64,000 nt of DNA from Ariolimax columbianus (GCA_036924085.1 JAVGWX010000013.1:67392859-67456858); one strand, 5' to 3'. Shown: positions 32,079-48,709, numbered from the stretch's first letter. Translations and numbers: made by a program. Notes: a model not told the origin generated them from the letters alone.

Positions 32079-32110
<32 letters not shown>

Positions 32111-32128
32111 TCAGCAAGTTCAGCAACA

Positions 32129-32164
<36 letters not shown>

Positions 32165-32182
32165 TCAGCAAGTTCAGCAACA

Positions 32183-32218
<36 letters not shown>

Positions 32219-32684
32219 TCAGCAAGTTCAGCAATATGAACAACAACATCAACAACAACATCAGCAACAACATCAGCAAGTTCAGCAACATCAACAACAA
32301 CATCAACAGCAACATCAACAACAACATCAACAACAACATCAGCAAGTTCAGCAACATCAACAACAACATCAACAACAACATCGACAACAACATCGACAAC
32401 AACATCGACAACAACATCGACAACAACATCAACAACAACATCAGCAACAACATCGACAACAATATCGACAACAACATCAACAACAACATCGACAACAACA
32501 TCAACAACAACATCAGCAAGTTCAGCAACATCAACAACAACATCAACAACAACATCAGCAACAACATCGACAACAACATCGACAACAACATCAACAACAA
32601 CATCGACAACAACATCGACAACAACATCGACAACAACATCAACAACAACATCAGCAAAAACATCAGCAAGTTTAGCAACATCAT

Positions 32685-32716
<32 letters not shown>

Positions 32717-32734
32717 TCAGCAAGTTCAGCAACA

Positions 32735-32770
<36 letters not shown>

Positions 32771-32788
32771 TCAGCAAGTTCAGCAACA

Positions 32789-32824
<36 letters not shown>

Positions 32825-32960
32825 TCAGCAAGTTCAGCAATATGAACAACAACATCAACAACAACATCAGCAACAACATCAGCAAGTTCAGCAACATCAA
32901 CAACAACATCAACAGCAACATCAACAACAACATCAACAACAACATCAGCAAGTTCAGCAA
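31750..32960 (+). repeat. 606-bp tandem duplication within the array
   Basis: The TATCGAC unit (31,857 and 32,463) and the TATGAAC unit (32,235 and 32,841) both repeat at an offset of exactly 606 bp (101 x 6). The units between them occur in the same order. The outer edges cannot be placed precisely in such repetitive sequence. Confidence 0.8.
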
Positions 32961-32962
32961 CA

Positions 32963-32998
<36 letters not shown>

Positions 32999-33142
32999 TC
33001 AGCAAGTTCAGCAACATCAACAACAACATCAGCAAGTTCAGCAACATCAACAACAACATCAACAACAACATCAATATAAACATCAGCAAGTTCAGCAACA
33101 TCAACAACAACATCAACAACAACATCAGCAAGTTCAGCAACA

Positions 33143-33178
<36 letters not shown>

Positions 33179-33376
33179 TCAGCAAGTTCAGCAACATCAA
33201 CAACAACATCAACAACAACATCAGCAAGTTCAGCAACATCAACAACAACATCAACAACAACATCAGCAAGTTCAGCAACATCAACAACAACATCAACAAC
33301 AACATCAGCAAGTTCAGCAACATCAACAACAACATCAACAACAACATAAACAACAACATCAGCAAGTTCAGCAACA

Positions 33377-33412
<36 letters not shown>

Positions 33413-33430
33413 TCAGCAAGTTCAGCAACA

Positions 33431-33466
<36 letters not shown>

Positions 33467-33526
33467 TCAGCAAGTTCAGCAACATCAACAACAACATAAA
33501 CAACAACATCAGCAAGTTCAGCAACA

Positions 33527-33572
<46 letters not shown>

Positions 33573-33592
33573 AATCAGCAAGTTCAGCAACA

Positions 33593-33640
<48 letters not shown>

Positions 33641-33670
33641 TAAACAACAACATCAGCAAGTTCAGCAATA

Positions 33671-33706
<36 letters not shown>

Positions 33707-33724
33707 TCAGCAAGTTCAGCAACA

Positions 33725-33755
<31 letters not shown>

Positions 33756-33766
33756 GTTCAGCAACA

Positions 33767-33802
<36 letters not shown>

Positions 33803-33837
33803 TCAGCAAGTTCAGCAACATCAACAACAACATCAGA

Positions 33838-33868
<31 letters not shown>

Positions 33869-33932
33869 TCAGCAAGTTCAGCAACATCAACAACAACATC
33901 AGCAAGTTCAGCAACATCAACAACAACATCAG

Positions 33933-33964
<32 letters not shown>

Positions 33965-33982
33965 TCAGCATGTTCAGCAACA

Positions 33983-34030
<48 letters not shown>

Positions 34031-34186
34031 TCAGCAACAACATCAGCAAGTTCAGCAACATCAACAACAACATCAGCAAGTTCAGCAACATCAACAACAA
34101 CATCAGCAACAACATCAACAACAACATAAACAACAACATCAGCAAGTTCAGCAACATCGACAACAACATCAGCAAGTTCAGCAACA

Positions 34187-34222
<36 letters not shown>

Positions 34223-34538
34223 TCAGCAACAACATCGACAACAACATCGACAACAACATCGACAACAACATCGACAACAACATCAACAACAACATCAGCA
34301 ACAACATCGACAACAATATCGACAACAACATCAACAACAACATCGACAACAACATCAACAACAACATCAGCAAGTTCAGCAACATCAACAACAACATCAA
34401 CAACAACATCAGCAACAACATCGACAACAACATCGACAACAACATCAACAACAACATCGACAACAACATCGACAACAACATCGACAACAACATCAACAAC
34501 AACATCAGCAACAACATCAGCAAGTTTAGCAACATCAT

Positions 34539-34570
<32 letters not shown>

Positions 34571-34588
34571 TCAGCAAGTTCAGCAACA

Positions 34589-34624
<36 letters not shown>

Positions 34625-34642
34625 TCAGCAAGTTCAGCAACA

Positions 34643-34678
<36 letters not shown>

Positions 34679-34816
34679 TCAGCAAGTTCAGCAATATGAA
34701 CAACAACATCAACAACAACATCAGCAACAACATCAGCAAGTTCAGCAACATCAACAACAACATCAACAGCAACATCAACAACAACATCAACAACAACATC
34801 AGCAAGTTCAGCAACA

Positions 34817-34852
<36 letters not shown>

Positions 34853-34900
34853 TCAGCAAGTTCAGCAACATCAACAACAACATCAGCAAGTTCAGCAACA

Positions 34901-34936
<36 letters not shown>

Positions 34937-34996
34937 TCAGCAAGTTCAGCAACATCAACAACAACATCAACAACAACATCAGCAAGTTCAGCAACA

Positions 34997-35032
<36 letters not shown>

Positions 35033-35050
35033 TCAGCAAGTTCAGCAACA

Positions 35051-35093
<43 letters not shown>

Positions 35094-35176
35094 GTTCAGC
35101 AACATCAACAACAACATCAACAACAACATCAGCAAGTTCAGCAACATCAACAACAACATCAGCAAGTTCAGCAACA

Positions 35177-35212
<36 letters not shown>

Positions 35213-35230
35213 TCAGCAAGTTCAGCAACA

Positions 35231-35266
<36 letters not shown>

Positions 35267-35380
35267 TCAGCAAGTTCAGCAACATCAACAACACCATCAA
35301 CAACAACATCAACAACAATATCAGCAAGTTCAGCAACATCAACAACAACATCAACAAAAACATCAGCAAGTTCAGCAACA

Positions 35381-35428
<48 letters not shown>

Positions 35429-35462
35429 TCAGCAAGTTTAGCAACATCAACAACAACATCAG

Positions 35463-35494
<32 letters not shown>

Positions 35495-35558
35495 TCAGCA
35501 AGTTCAGCAACATCAACAACAACATCAGCAAGTTCAGCAACATCAACAACAACATCAG

Positions 35559-35590
<32 letters not shown>

Positions 35591-35608
35591 TCAGCAAGTT
35601 CAGCAACA

Positions 35609-35656
<48 letters not shown>

Positions 35657-35660
35657 TCAG

Positions 35661-35704
<44 letters not shown>

Positions 35705-35738
35705 TCAGCAAGTTCAGCAACATCAACAACAACATCAG

Positions 35739-35770
<32 letters not shown>

Positions 35771-35774
35771 TCAG

Positions 35775-35806
<32 letters not shown>

Positions 35807-35924
35807 TCAGCAAGTTCAGCAACATCAACAACAACATCAGCAAGTTCAGCAACATCAACAACAACATCAGGAACAACATCAACAACAACATCAGCAAGTT
35901 CAGCAACATCAACAACAACATCAG

Positions 35925-35956
<32 letters not shown>

Positions 35957-35974
35957 TCAGCAAGTTCAGCAACA

Positions 35975-36010
<36 letters not shown>

Positions 36011-36086
36011 TCAGCAAGTTCAGCAACATCAACAACAACATCATCAACAACATCAGCAAGTTCAGCAACATCAACAACAACATCAG

Positions 36087-36118
<32 letters not shown>

Positions 36119-36266
36119 TCAGCAAGTTCAGCAACATCAACAACAACATCAGCAAATTCAGCAACATCAACAACAACATCAGCAAGTTCAGCAACATCAA
36201 CAACAACATCAGCAACAACATCAACAACAACATCAGCAAGTTCAGCAACATCAACAACAACATCAG

Positions 36267-36298
<32 letters not shown>

Positions 36299-36382
36299 TC
36301 AGCAAGTTCAGCAACATCAACAACAACATCGACAACAACATCAACAACAACATCAGCAACAACATCAGCAAGTTCAGCAACA

Positions 36383-36418
<36 letters not shown>

Positions 36419-36436
36419 TCAGCAAGTTCAGCAACA

Positions 36437-36472
<36 letters not shown>

Positions 36473-36598
36473 TCAGCAAGTTCAGCAATATCAACAACAA
36501 CATCAACAACAACATCAGCAACAACATCAGCAAGTTCAGCAACATCAACAACAACATCAACAGCAACATCAACAACAACATCAGCAAGTTCAGCAACA

Positions 36599-36634
<36 letters not shown>

Positions 36635-36694
36635 TCAGCAAGTTCAGCAACATCAACAACAACATAAACAACAACATCAGCAAGTTCAGCAACA

Positions 36695-36740
<46 letters not shown>

Positions 36741-36760
36741 AATCAGCAAGTTCAGCAACA

Positions 36761-36808
<48 letters not shown>

Positions 36809-36838
36809 TAAACAACAACATCAGCAAGTTCAGCAATA

Positions 36839-36874
<36 letters not shown>

Positions 36875-36883
36875 TCAGCAACA

Positions 36884-36926
<43 letters not shown>

Positions 36927-36937
36927 GTTCAGCAACA

Positions 36938-36973
<36 letters not shown>

Positions 36974-37007
36974 TCAGCAAGTTCAGCAACATCAACAACA
37001 ACATCAG

Positions 37008-37039
<32 letters not shown>

Positions 37040-37106
37040 TCAGCAAGTTCAGCAACATCAACAACAACATTAGCAAGTTCAGCAACATCAACAACAACAA
37101 CATCAG

Positions 37107-37138
<32 letters not shown>

Positions 37139-37156
37139 TCAGCATGTTCAGCAACA

Positions 37157-37204
<48 letters not shown>

Positions 37205-37280
37205 TCAGCAACAACATCAGCAAGTTCAGCAACATCAACAACAACATCAGCAAGTTCAGCAACATCAACAACAACATCAG

Positions 37281-37312
<32 letters not shown>

Positions 37313-37360
37313 TCAGCAAGTTCAGCAACATCGACAACAACATCAGCAAGTTCAGCAACA

Positions 37361-37396
<36 letters not shown>

Positions 37397-37712
37397 TCAG
37401 CAACAACATCGACAACAACATCGACAACAACATCGACAACAACATCGACAACAACATCAACAACAACATCAGCAACAACATCGACAACAATATCGACAAC
37501 AACATCAACAACAACATCGACAACAACATCAACAACAACATCAGCAAGTTCAGCAACATCAACAACAACATCAACAACAACATCAGCAACAACATCGACA
37601 ACAACATCGACAACAACATCAACAACAACATCGACAACAACATCGACAACAACATCGACAACAACATCAACAACAACATCAGCAACAACATCAGCAAGTT
37701 TAGCAACATCAT

Positions 37713-37744
<32 letters not shown>

Positions 37745-37762
37745 TCAGCAAGTTCAGCAACA

Positions 37763-37798
<36 letters not shown>

Positions 37799-37816
37799 TC
37801 AGCAAGTTCAGCAACA

Positions 37817-37852
<36 letters not shown>

Positions 37853-38188
37853 TCAGCAAGTTCAGCAACATCAACAACAACATCAACAACAACATCAGCA
37901 AGTTCAGCAACATCAACGACAACATCAACAACAACATCAACAACAACATCAGCAAGTTCAGCAACATCAACAACAACATCAACAACAACATCAGCAAGTT
38001 CAGCAACATCAACAACAACATCAACAACAACATCAGCAAGTTCAGCAACATCAACAACAACATCAACAACAACATCAGCAAGTTCAGCAACATCAACAAC
38101 AACATCAACAACAACATCAGCAAGTTCAGCAACATCAACAACAACATCAACAACAACATAAACAACAACATCAGCAAGTTCAGCAACA

Positions 38189-38224
<36 letters not shown>

Positions 38225-38242
38225 TCAGCAAGTTCAGCAACA

Positions 38243-38278
<36 letters not shown>

Positions 38279-38338
38279 TCAGCAAGTTCAGCAACATCAA
38301 CAACAACATAAACAACAACATCAGCAAGTTCAGCAACA

Positions 38339-38384
<46 letters not shown>

Positions 38385-38404
38385 AATCAGCAAGTTCAGC
38401 AACA

Positions 38405-38452
<48 letters not shown>

Positions 38453-38482
38453 TAAACAACAACATCAGCAAGTTCAGCAATA

Positions 38483-38518
<36 letters not shown>

Positions 38519-38536
38519 TCAGCAAGTTCAGCAACA

Positions 38537-38567
<31 letters not shown>

Positions 38568-38578
38568 GTTCAGCAACA

Positions 38579-38614
<36 letters not shown>

Positions 38615-38648
38615 TCAGCAAGTTCAGCAACATCAACAACAACATCAG

Positions 38649-38680
<32 letters not shown>

Positions 38681-38744
38681 TCAGCAAGTTCAGCAACATC
38701 AACAACAACATCAGCAAGTTCAGCAACATCAACAACAACATCAG

Positions 38745-38776
<32 letters not shown>

Positions 38777-38794
38777 TCAGCATGTTCAGCAACA

Positions 38795-38842
<48 letters not shown>

Positions 38843-38918
38843 TCAGCAACAACATCAGCAAGTTCAGCAACATCAACAACAACATCAGCAAGTTCAGCAA
38901 CATCAACAACAACATCAG

Positions 38919-38950
<32 letters not shown>

Positions 38951-38998
38951 TCAGCAAGTTCAGCAACATCGACAACAACATCAGCAAGTTCAGCAACA

Positions 38999-39034
<36 letters not shown>

Positions 39035-39326
39035 TCAGCAACAACATCGACAACAACATCGACAACAACATCGACAACAACATCAACAACAACATCAGCA
39101 ACAACATCGACAACAATATCGACAACAACATCAACAACAACATCGACAACAACATCAACAACAACATCAGCAAGTTCAGCAACATCAATAACAACATCAA
39201 CAACAACATCAGCAACAACATCGACAACAACATCGACAACAACATCAACAACAACATCGACAACAACATCGACAACAACATCGACAACAACATCAACAAC
39301 AACATCAGCAAGTTTAGCAACATCAT

Positions 39327-39358
<32 letters not shown>

Positions 39359-39376
39359 TCAGCAAGTTCAGCAACA

Positions 39377-39412
<36 letters not shown>

Positions 39413-39604
39413 TCAGCAAGTTCAGCAACATCAACAACAACATCAACAACAACATAAACAACAACATCAGCAAGTTCAGCAATATGAACAACAACATCAA
39501 CAACAACATCAGCAACAACATCAGCAAGTTCAGCAACATCAACAACAACATCAACAGCAACATCAACAACAACATCAACAACAACATCAGCAAGTTCAGC
39601 AACA

Positions 39605-39640
<36 letters not shown>

Positions 39641-39688
39641 TCAGCAAGTTCAGCAACATCAACAACAACATCAGCAAGTTCAGCAACA

Positions 39689-39736
<48 letters not shown>

Positions 39737-39796
39737 TCAGCAAGTTCAGCAACATCAACAACAACATCAACAACAACATCAGCAAGTTCAGCAACA

Positions 39797-39832
<36 letters not shown>

Positions 39833-39850
39833 TCAGCAAGTTCAGCAACA

Positions 39851-39893
<43 letters not shown>

Positions 39894-39988
39894 GTTCAGC
39901 AACATCAACAACAACATCAACAACAACATCAGCAAGTTCAGCAACATCAACAACAACATCAACAACAACATCAGCAAGTTCAGCAACA

Positions 39989-40024
<36 letters not shown>

Positions 40025-40042
40025 TCAGCAAGTTCAGCAACA

Positions 40043-40078
<36 letters not shown>

Positions 40079-40103
40079 TCAGCAAGTTCAGCAACATCAA
40101 CAA

Positions 40104-40192
40104 CACCATCAACAACAACATCAACAACAATATCAGCAAGTTCAGCAACATCAACAACAACATCAACAAAAACATCAGCAAGTTCAGCAACA

Positions 40193-40240
<48 letters not shown>

Positions 40241-40274
40241 TCAGCAAGTTTAGCAACATCAACAACAACATCAG

Positions 40275-40306
<32 letters not shown>

Positions 40307-40370
40307 TCAGCAAGTTCAGCAACATCAACAACAACATCAGCAAGTTCAGCAACATCAACAACAACATCAG

Positions 40371-40402
<32 letters not shown>

Positions 40403-40420
40403 TCAGCAAGTTCAGCAACA

Positions 40421-40468
<48 letters not shown>

Positions 40469-40472
40469 TCAG

Positions 40473-40516
<44 letters not shown>

Positions 40517-40550
40517 TCAGCAAGTTCAGCAACATCAACAACAACATCAG

Positions 40551-40582
<32 letters not shown>

Positions 40583-40616
40583 TCAGCAAGTTCAGCAACA
40601 TCAACAACAACATCAG

Positions 40617-40648
<32 letters not shown>

Positions 40649-40916
40649 TCAGCAAGTTCAGCAACATCAACAACAACATCAGCAAGTTCAGCAACATCAA
40701 CAACAACATCAGGAACAACATCAACAACAACATCAGCAAGTTCAGCAACATCAACAACAACATCAGCAAGAACATCAACAACAACATCAACAACAACATC
40801 AGCAATTTCAGCAACATCAACAACAACATCAACAACAACATCAGCAAGTTCAGCAACATCAACAACAACATCATCAACAACATCAGCAAGTTCAGCAACA
40901 TCAACAACAACATCAG

Positions 40917-40948
<32 letters not shown>

Positions 40949-41042
40949 TCAGCAAGTTCAGCAACATCAACAACAACATCAGCAAATTCAGCAACATCAA
41001 CAACAACATCAGCAAGTTCAGCAACATCAACAACAACATCAG

Positions 41043-41074
<32 letters not shown>

Positions 41075-41108
41075 TCAGCAAGTTCAGCAACATCAACAAC
41101 AACATCAG

Positions 41109-41140
<32 letters not shown>

Positions 41141-41235
41141 TCAGCAAGTTCAGCAACATCAACAACAACATCAACAAAACATCGACAACAACATCAACAA
41201 CAACATCAGCAACAACATCAGCAAGTTCAGCAACA

Positions 41236-41271
<36 letters not shown>

Positions 41272-41331
41272 TCAGCAAGTTCAGCAACATCAACAACAAC
41301 ATCAACAACAACATCAGCAAGTTCAGCAACA

Positions 41332-41367
<36 letters not shown>

Positions 41368-41385
41368 TCAGCAAGTTCAGCAACA

Positions 41386-41428
<43 letters not shown>

Positions 41429-41523
41429 GTTCAGCAACATCAACAACAACATCAACAACAACATCAGCAAGTTCAGCAACATCAACAACAACATCAACAA
41501 CAACATCAGCAAGTTCAGCAACA

Positions 41524-41559
<36 letters not shown>

Positions 41560-41577
41560 TCAGCAAGTTCAGCAACA

Positions 41578-41613
<36 letters not shown>

Positions 41614-41727
41614 TCAGCAAGTTCAGCAACATCAACAACACCATCAACAACAACATCAACAACAATATCAGCAAGTTCAGCAACATCAACAACAACATCA
41701 ACAAAAACATCAGCAAGTTCAGCAACA

Positions 41728-41775
<48 letters not shown>

Positions 41776-41809
41776 TCAGCAAGTTTAGCAACATCAACAA
41801 CAACATCAG

Positions 41810-41841
<32 letters not shown>

Positions 41842-41905
41842 TCAGCAAGTTCAGCAACATCAACAACAACATCAGCAAGTTCAGCAACATCAACAACAAC
41901 ATCAG

Positions 41906-41937
<32 letters not shown>

Positions 41938-41955
41938 TCAGCAAGTTCAGCAACA

Positions 41956-42003
<48 letters not shown>

Positions 42004-42007
42004 TCAG

Positions 42008-42051
<44 letters not shown>

Positions 42052-42085
42052 TCAGCAAGTTCAGCAACATCAACAACAACATCAG

Positions 42086-42117
<32 letters not shown>

Positions 42118-42151
42118 TCAGCAAGTTCAGCAACATCAACAACAACATCAG

Positions 42152-42183
<32 letters not shown>

Positions 42184-42451
42184 TCAGCAAGTTCAGCAAC
42201 ATCAACAACAACATCAGCAAGTTCAGCAACATCAACAACAACATCAGGAACAACATCAACAACAACATCAGCAAGTTCAGCAACATCAACAACAACATCA
42301 GCAAGAACATCAACAACAACATCAACAACAACATCAGCAATTTCAGCAACATCAACAACAACATCAACAACAACATCAGCAAGTTCAGCAACATCAACAA
42401 CAACATCATCAACAACATCAGCAAGTTCAGCAACATCAACAACAACATCAG

Positions 42452-42483
<32 letters not shown>

Positions 42484-42577
42484 TCAGCAAGTTCAGCAAC
42501 ATCAACAACAACATCAGCAAATTCAGCAACATCAACAACAACATCAGCAAGTTCAGCAACATCAACAACAACATCAG

Positions 42578-42609
<32 letters not shown>

Positions 42610-42643
42610 TCAGCAAGTTCAGCAACATCAACAACAACATCAG

Positions 42644-42675
<32 letters not shown>

Positions 42676-42712
42676 TCAGCAAGTTCAGCAACATCAACAA
42701 CAACATCAACAA
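40104..42712 (+). repeat. 1,535-bp tandem duplication carrying the same 1-bp deletion
   Basis: Four rare units recur at 1,535 bp: CACCATC (40,104 and 41,639), CAGGAAC (about 40,711 and 42,246), CAATTTCAGC (about 40,803 and 42,338), and an 11-bp unit CATCAACAAAA (ending near 41,177 and 42,712). The 11-bp unit shifts the triplet register by one base in both copies, so the deletion preceded the duplication. Confidence 0.9.
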
Positions 42713-42770
42713 AACATCGACAACAACATCAACAACAACATCAGCAACAACATCAGCAAGTTCAGCAACA

Positions 42771-42806
<36 letters not shown>

Positions 42807-42866
42807 TCAGCAAGTTCAGCAACATCAACAACAACATCAACAACAACATCAGCAAGTTCAGCAACA

Positions 42867-42902
<36 letters not shown>

Positions 42903-43040
42903 TCAGCAAGTTCAGCAATATCAACAACAACATCAACAACAACATCAGCAACAACATCAGCAAGTTCAGCAACATCAACAACAACATCAACAGCAACATC
43001 AACAACAACATCAACAACAACATCAGCAAGTTCAGCAACA

Positions 43041-43076
<36 letters not shown>

Positions 43077-43136
43077 TCAGCAAGTTCAGCAACATCAACA
43101 ACAACATAAACAACAACATCAGCAAGTTCAGCAACA

Positions 43137-43182
<46 letters not shown>

Positions 43183-43202
43183 AATCAGCAAGTTCAGCAA
43201 CA

Positions 43203-43250
<48 letters not shown>

Positions 43251-43280
43251 TAAACAACAACATCAGCAAGTTCAGCAATA

Positions 43281-43316
<36 letters not shown>

Positions 43317-43334
43317 TCAGCAAGTTCAGCAACA

Positions 43335-43365
<31 letters not shown>

Positions 43366-43434
43366 GTTCAGCAACATCAACAACAACATCAACAACAACA
43401 TCAGCAAGTTCAGCAACATCAACAACAACATCAG

Positions 43435-43466
<32 letters not shown>

Positions 43467-43530
43467 TCAGCAAGTTCAGCAACATCAACAACAACATCAG
43501 CAAGTTCAGCAACATCAACAACAACATCAG

Positions 43531-43562
<32 letters not shown>

Positions 43563-43580
43563 TCAGCATGTTCAGCAACA

Positions 43581-43628
<48 letters not shown>

Positions 43629-43704
43629 TCAGCAACAACATCAGCAAGTTCAGCAACATCAACAACAACATCAGCAAGTTCAGCAACATCAACAACAACA
43701 TCAG

Positions 43705-43736
<32 letters not shown>

Positions 43737-43784
43737 TCAGCAAGTTCAGCAACATCGACAACAACATCAGCAAGTTCAGCAACA

Positions 43785-43820
<36 letters not shown>

Positions 43821-44136
43821 TCAGCAACAACATCGACAACAACATCGACAACAACATCGACAACAACATCGACAACAACATCAACAACAACATCAGCAAC
43901 AACATCGACAACAATATCGACAACAACATCAACAACAACATCGACAACAACATCAACAACAACATCAGCAAGTTCAGCAACATCAACAACAACATCAACA
44001 ACAACATCAGCAACAACATCGACAACAACATCGACAACAACATCAACAACAACATCGACAACAACATCGACAACAACATCGGCAACAACATCAACAACAA
44101 CATCAGCAACAACATCAGCAAGTTTAGCAACATCAT

Positions 44137-44168
<32 letters not shown>

Positions 44169-44186
44169 TCAGCAAGTTCAGCAACA

Positions 44187-44222
<36 letters not shown>

Positions 44223-44240
44223 TCAGCAAGTTCAGCAACA

Positions 44241-44276
<36 letters not shown>

Positions 44277-44414
44277 TCAGCAAGTTCAGCAATATGAACA
44301 ACAACATCAACAACAACATCAGCAACAACATCAGCAAGTTCAGCAACATCAACAACAACATCAACAGCAACATCAACAACAACATCAACAACAACATCAG
44401 CAAGTTCAGCAACA

Positions 44415-44450
<36 letters not shown>

Positions 44451-44498
44451 TCAGCAAGTTCAGCAACATCAACAACAACATCAGCAAGTTCAGCAACA

Positions 44499-44534
<36 letters not shown>

Positions 44535-44594
44535 TCAGCAAGTTCAGCAACATCAACAACAACATCAACAACAACATCAGCAAGTTCAGCAACA

Positions 44595-44630
<36 letters not shown>

Positions 44631-44648
44631 TCAGCAACTTCAGCAACA

Positions 44649-44691
<43 letters not shown>

Positions 44692-44786
44692 GTTCAGCAA
44701 CATCAACAACAACATCAACAACAACATCAGGAAGTTCAGCAACATCAACAACAACATCAACAACAACATCAGCAAGTTCAGCAACA

Positions 44787-44822
<36 letters not shown>

Positions 44823-44990
44823 TCAGCAAGTTCAGCAACATCAACAACAACATTAACAACAACATCAACAACAACATCAGCAAGTTCAGCAACATCAACA
44901 ACACCATCAACAACAACATCAACAACAATATCAGCAAGTTCAGCAACATCAACAACAACATCAACAAAAACATCAGCAAGTTCAGCAACA

Positions 44991-45038
<48 letters not shown>

Positions 45039-45186
45039 TCAGCAAGTTTAGCAACATCAACAACAACATCAGCAACAACATCAACAACAACATCAGCAAG
45101 TTCAGCAACATCAACAACAACATCAGCAAGTTCAGCAACATCAACAACAACATCAGCAAGTTCAGCAACATCAACAACAACATCAG

Positions 45187-45218
<32 letters not shown>

Positions 45219-45252
45219 TCAGCAAGTTCAGCAACATCAACAACAACATCAG

Positions 45253-45284
<32 letters not shown>

Positions 45285-45318
45285 TCAGCAAGTTCAGCAA
45301 CATCAACAACAACATCAG

Positions 45319-45350
<32 letters not shown>

Positions 45351-45384
45351 TCAGCAAGTTCAGCAACATCAACAACAACATCAG

Positions 45385-45416
<32 letters not shown>

Positions 45417-45584
45417 TCAGCAAGTTCAGCAACATCAACAACAACATCAGCAAGTTCAGCAACATCAACAACAACATCAGGAACAACATCAACAACAACA
45501 TCAGCAAGTTCAGCAACATCAACAACAACATCAGCAAGAACATCAACAACAACATCAACAACAACATCAGCAATTTCAGCAACA

Positions 45585-45620
<36 letters not shown>

Positions 45621-45696
45621 TCAGCAAGTTCAGCAACATCAACAACAACATCATCAACAACATCAGCAAGTTCAGCAACATCAACAACAACATCAG

Positions 45697-45728
<32 letters not shown>

Positions 45729-45822
45729 TCAGCAAGTTCAGCAACATCAACAACAACATCAGCAAGTTCAGCAACATCAACAACAACATCAGCAAGTTCA
45801 GCAACATCAACAACAACATCAG

Positions 45823-45854
<32 letters not shown>

Positions 45855-45888
45855 TCAGCAAGTTCAGCAACATCAACAACAACATCAG

Positions 45889-45920
<32 letters not shown>

Positions 45921-46016
45921 TCAGCAAGTTCAGCAACATCAACAACAACATCAACAACAACATCGACAACAACATCAACAACAACATCAGCAACAACATC
46001 AGCAAGTTCAGCAACA

Positions 46017-46052
<36 letters not shown>

Positions 46053-46070
46053 TCAGCAAGTTCAGCAACA

Positions 46071-46106
<36 letters not shown>

Positions 46107-46124
46107 TCAGCAAGTTCAGCAACA

Positions 46125-46160
<36 letters not shown>

Positions 46161-46298
46161 TCAGCAAGTTCAGCAATATCAACAACAACATCAACAACAA
46201 CATCAGCAACAACATCAGCAAGTTCAGCAACATCAACAACAACATCAACAGCAACATCAACAACAACATCAACAACAACATCAGCAAGTTCAGCAACA

Positions 46299-46334
<36 letters not shown>

Positions 46335-46387
46335 TCAGCAAGTTCAGCAACATCAACAACAACATCAGCAAGTTCAGCAACATCAAA

Positions 46388-46418
<31 letters not shown>

Positions 46419-46478
46419 TCAGCAAGTTCAGCAACATCAACAACAACATCAACAACAACATCAGCAAGTTCAGCAACA

Positions 46479-46514
<36 letters not shown>

Positions 46515-46532
46515 TCAGCAAGTTACACAACA

Positions 46533-46568
<36 letters not shown>

Positions 46569-46586
46569 TCAGCAAGTTCAGCCACA

Positions 46587-46622
<36 letters not shown>

Positions 46623-46682
46623 TCAGCAAGTTCAGCAACATCAACAACAACATCAACAACAACATCAGCAAGTTCAGCAACA

Positions 46683-46718
<36 letters not shown>

Positions 46719-46736
46719 TCAGCAAGTTCAGCAACA

Positions 46737-46772
<36 letters not shown>

Positions 46773-46886
46773 TCAGCAAGTTCAGCAACATCAACAACAC
46801 CATCAACAACAACATCAACAACAATATCAGCAAGTTCAGCAACATCAACAACAACATCAACAACAACATCAGCAAGTTCAGCAACA

Positions 46887-46934
<48 letters not shown>

Positions 46935-47052
46935 TCAGCAAGTTTAGCAACATCAACAACAACATCAGCAACAACATCAACAACAACATCAGCAAGTTCA
47001 GCAACATCAACAACAACATCAGCAAGTTCAGCAACATCAACAACAACATCAG

Positions 47053-47084
<32 letters not shown>

Positions 47085-47102
47085 TCAGCAAGTTCAGCAA
47101 CA

Positions 47103-47150
<48 letters not shown>

Positions 47151-47184
47151 TCAGCAAGTTTAGCAACATCAACAACAACATCAG

Positions 47185-47216
<32 letters not shown>

Positions 47217-47280
47217 TCAGCAAGTTCAGCAACATCAACAACAACATCAGCAAGTTCAGCAACATCAACAACAACATCAG

Positions 47281-47312
<32 letters not shown>

Positions 47313-47330
47313 TCAGCAAGTTCAGCAACA

Positions 47331-47402
<72 letters not shown>

Positions 47403-47436
47403 TCAGCAAGTTCAGCAACATCAACAACAACATCAG

Positions 47437-47468
<32 letters not shown>

Positions 47469-47502
47469 TCAGCAAGTTCAGCAACATCAACAACAACATC
47501 AG

Positions 47503-47534
<32 letters not shown>

Positions 47535-47814
47535 TCAGCAAGTTCAGCAACATCAACAACAACATCAGCAAGTTCAGCAACATCAACAACAACATCAGGA
47601 ACAACATCAACAACAACATCAGCAAGTTCAGCAACATCAACAACAACATCAGCAAGAACATCAACAACAACATCAACAACAACATCAGCAATTTCAGCAA
47701 CATCAACAACAACATCAACACCAACATCAACAACAACATCAGCAAGTTCAGCAACATCAACAACAACATCATCAACAACATCAGCAAGTTCAGCAACATC
47801 AACAACAACATCAG

Positions 47815-47846
<32 letters not shown>

Positions 47847-47940
47847 TCAGCAAGTTCAGCAACATCAACAACAACATCAGCAAGTTCAGCAACATCAACA
47901 ACAACATCAGCAAGTTCAGCAACATCAACAACAACATCAG

Positions 47941-47972
<32 letters not shown>

Positions 47973-47977
47973 TCAGC

Positions 47978-48005
47978 AAGTCAGCAACATCAACAACAAC
48001 ATCAG

Positions 48006-48037
<32 letters not shown>

Positions 48038-48133
48038 TCAGCAAGTTCAGCAACATCAACAACAACATCAACAACAACATCGACAACAACATCAACAACA
48101 ACATCAGCAACAACATCAGCAAGTTCAGCAACA

Positions 48134-48169
<36 letters not shown>

Positions 48170-48187
48170 TCAGCAAGTTCAGCAACA

Positions 48188-48223
<36 letters not shown>

Positions 48224-48241
48224 TCAGCAAGTTCAGCAACA

Positions 48242-48277
<36 letters not shown>

Positions 48278-48415
48278 TCAGCAAGTTCAGCAATATCAAC
48301 AACAACATCAACAACAACATCAGCAACAACATCAGCAAGTTCAGCAACATCAACAACAACATCAACAGCAACATCAACAACAACATCAACAACAACATCA
48401 GCAAGTTCAGCAACA

Positions 48416-48451
<36 letters not shown>

Positions 48452-48499
48452 TCAGCAAGTTCAGCAACATCAACAACAACATCGGCAAGTTCAGCAACA

Positions 48500-48535
<36 letters not shown>

Positions 48536-48589
48536 TCAACAGCAACATCAACAACAACATCAACAACAACATCAGCAAGTTCAGCAACA

Positions 48590-48625
<36 letters not shown>

Positions 48626-48673
48626 TCAGCAAGTTCAGCAACATCAACAACAACATCAGCAAGTTCAGCAACA

Positions 48674-48709
<36 letters not shown>

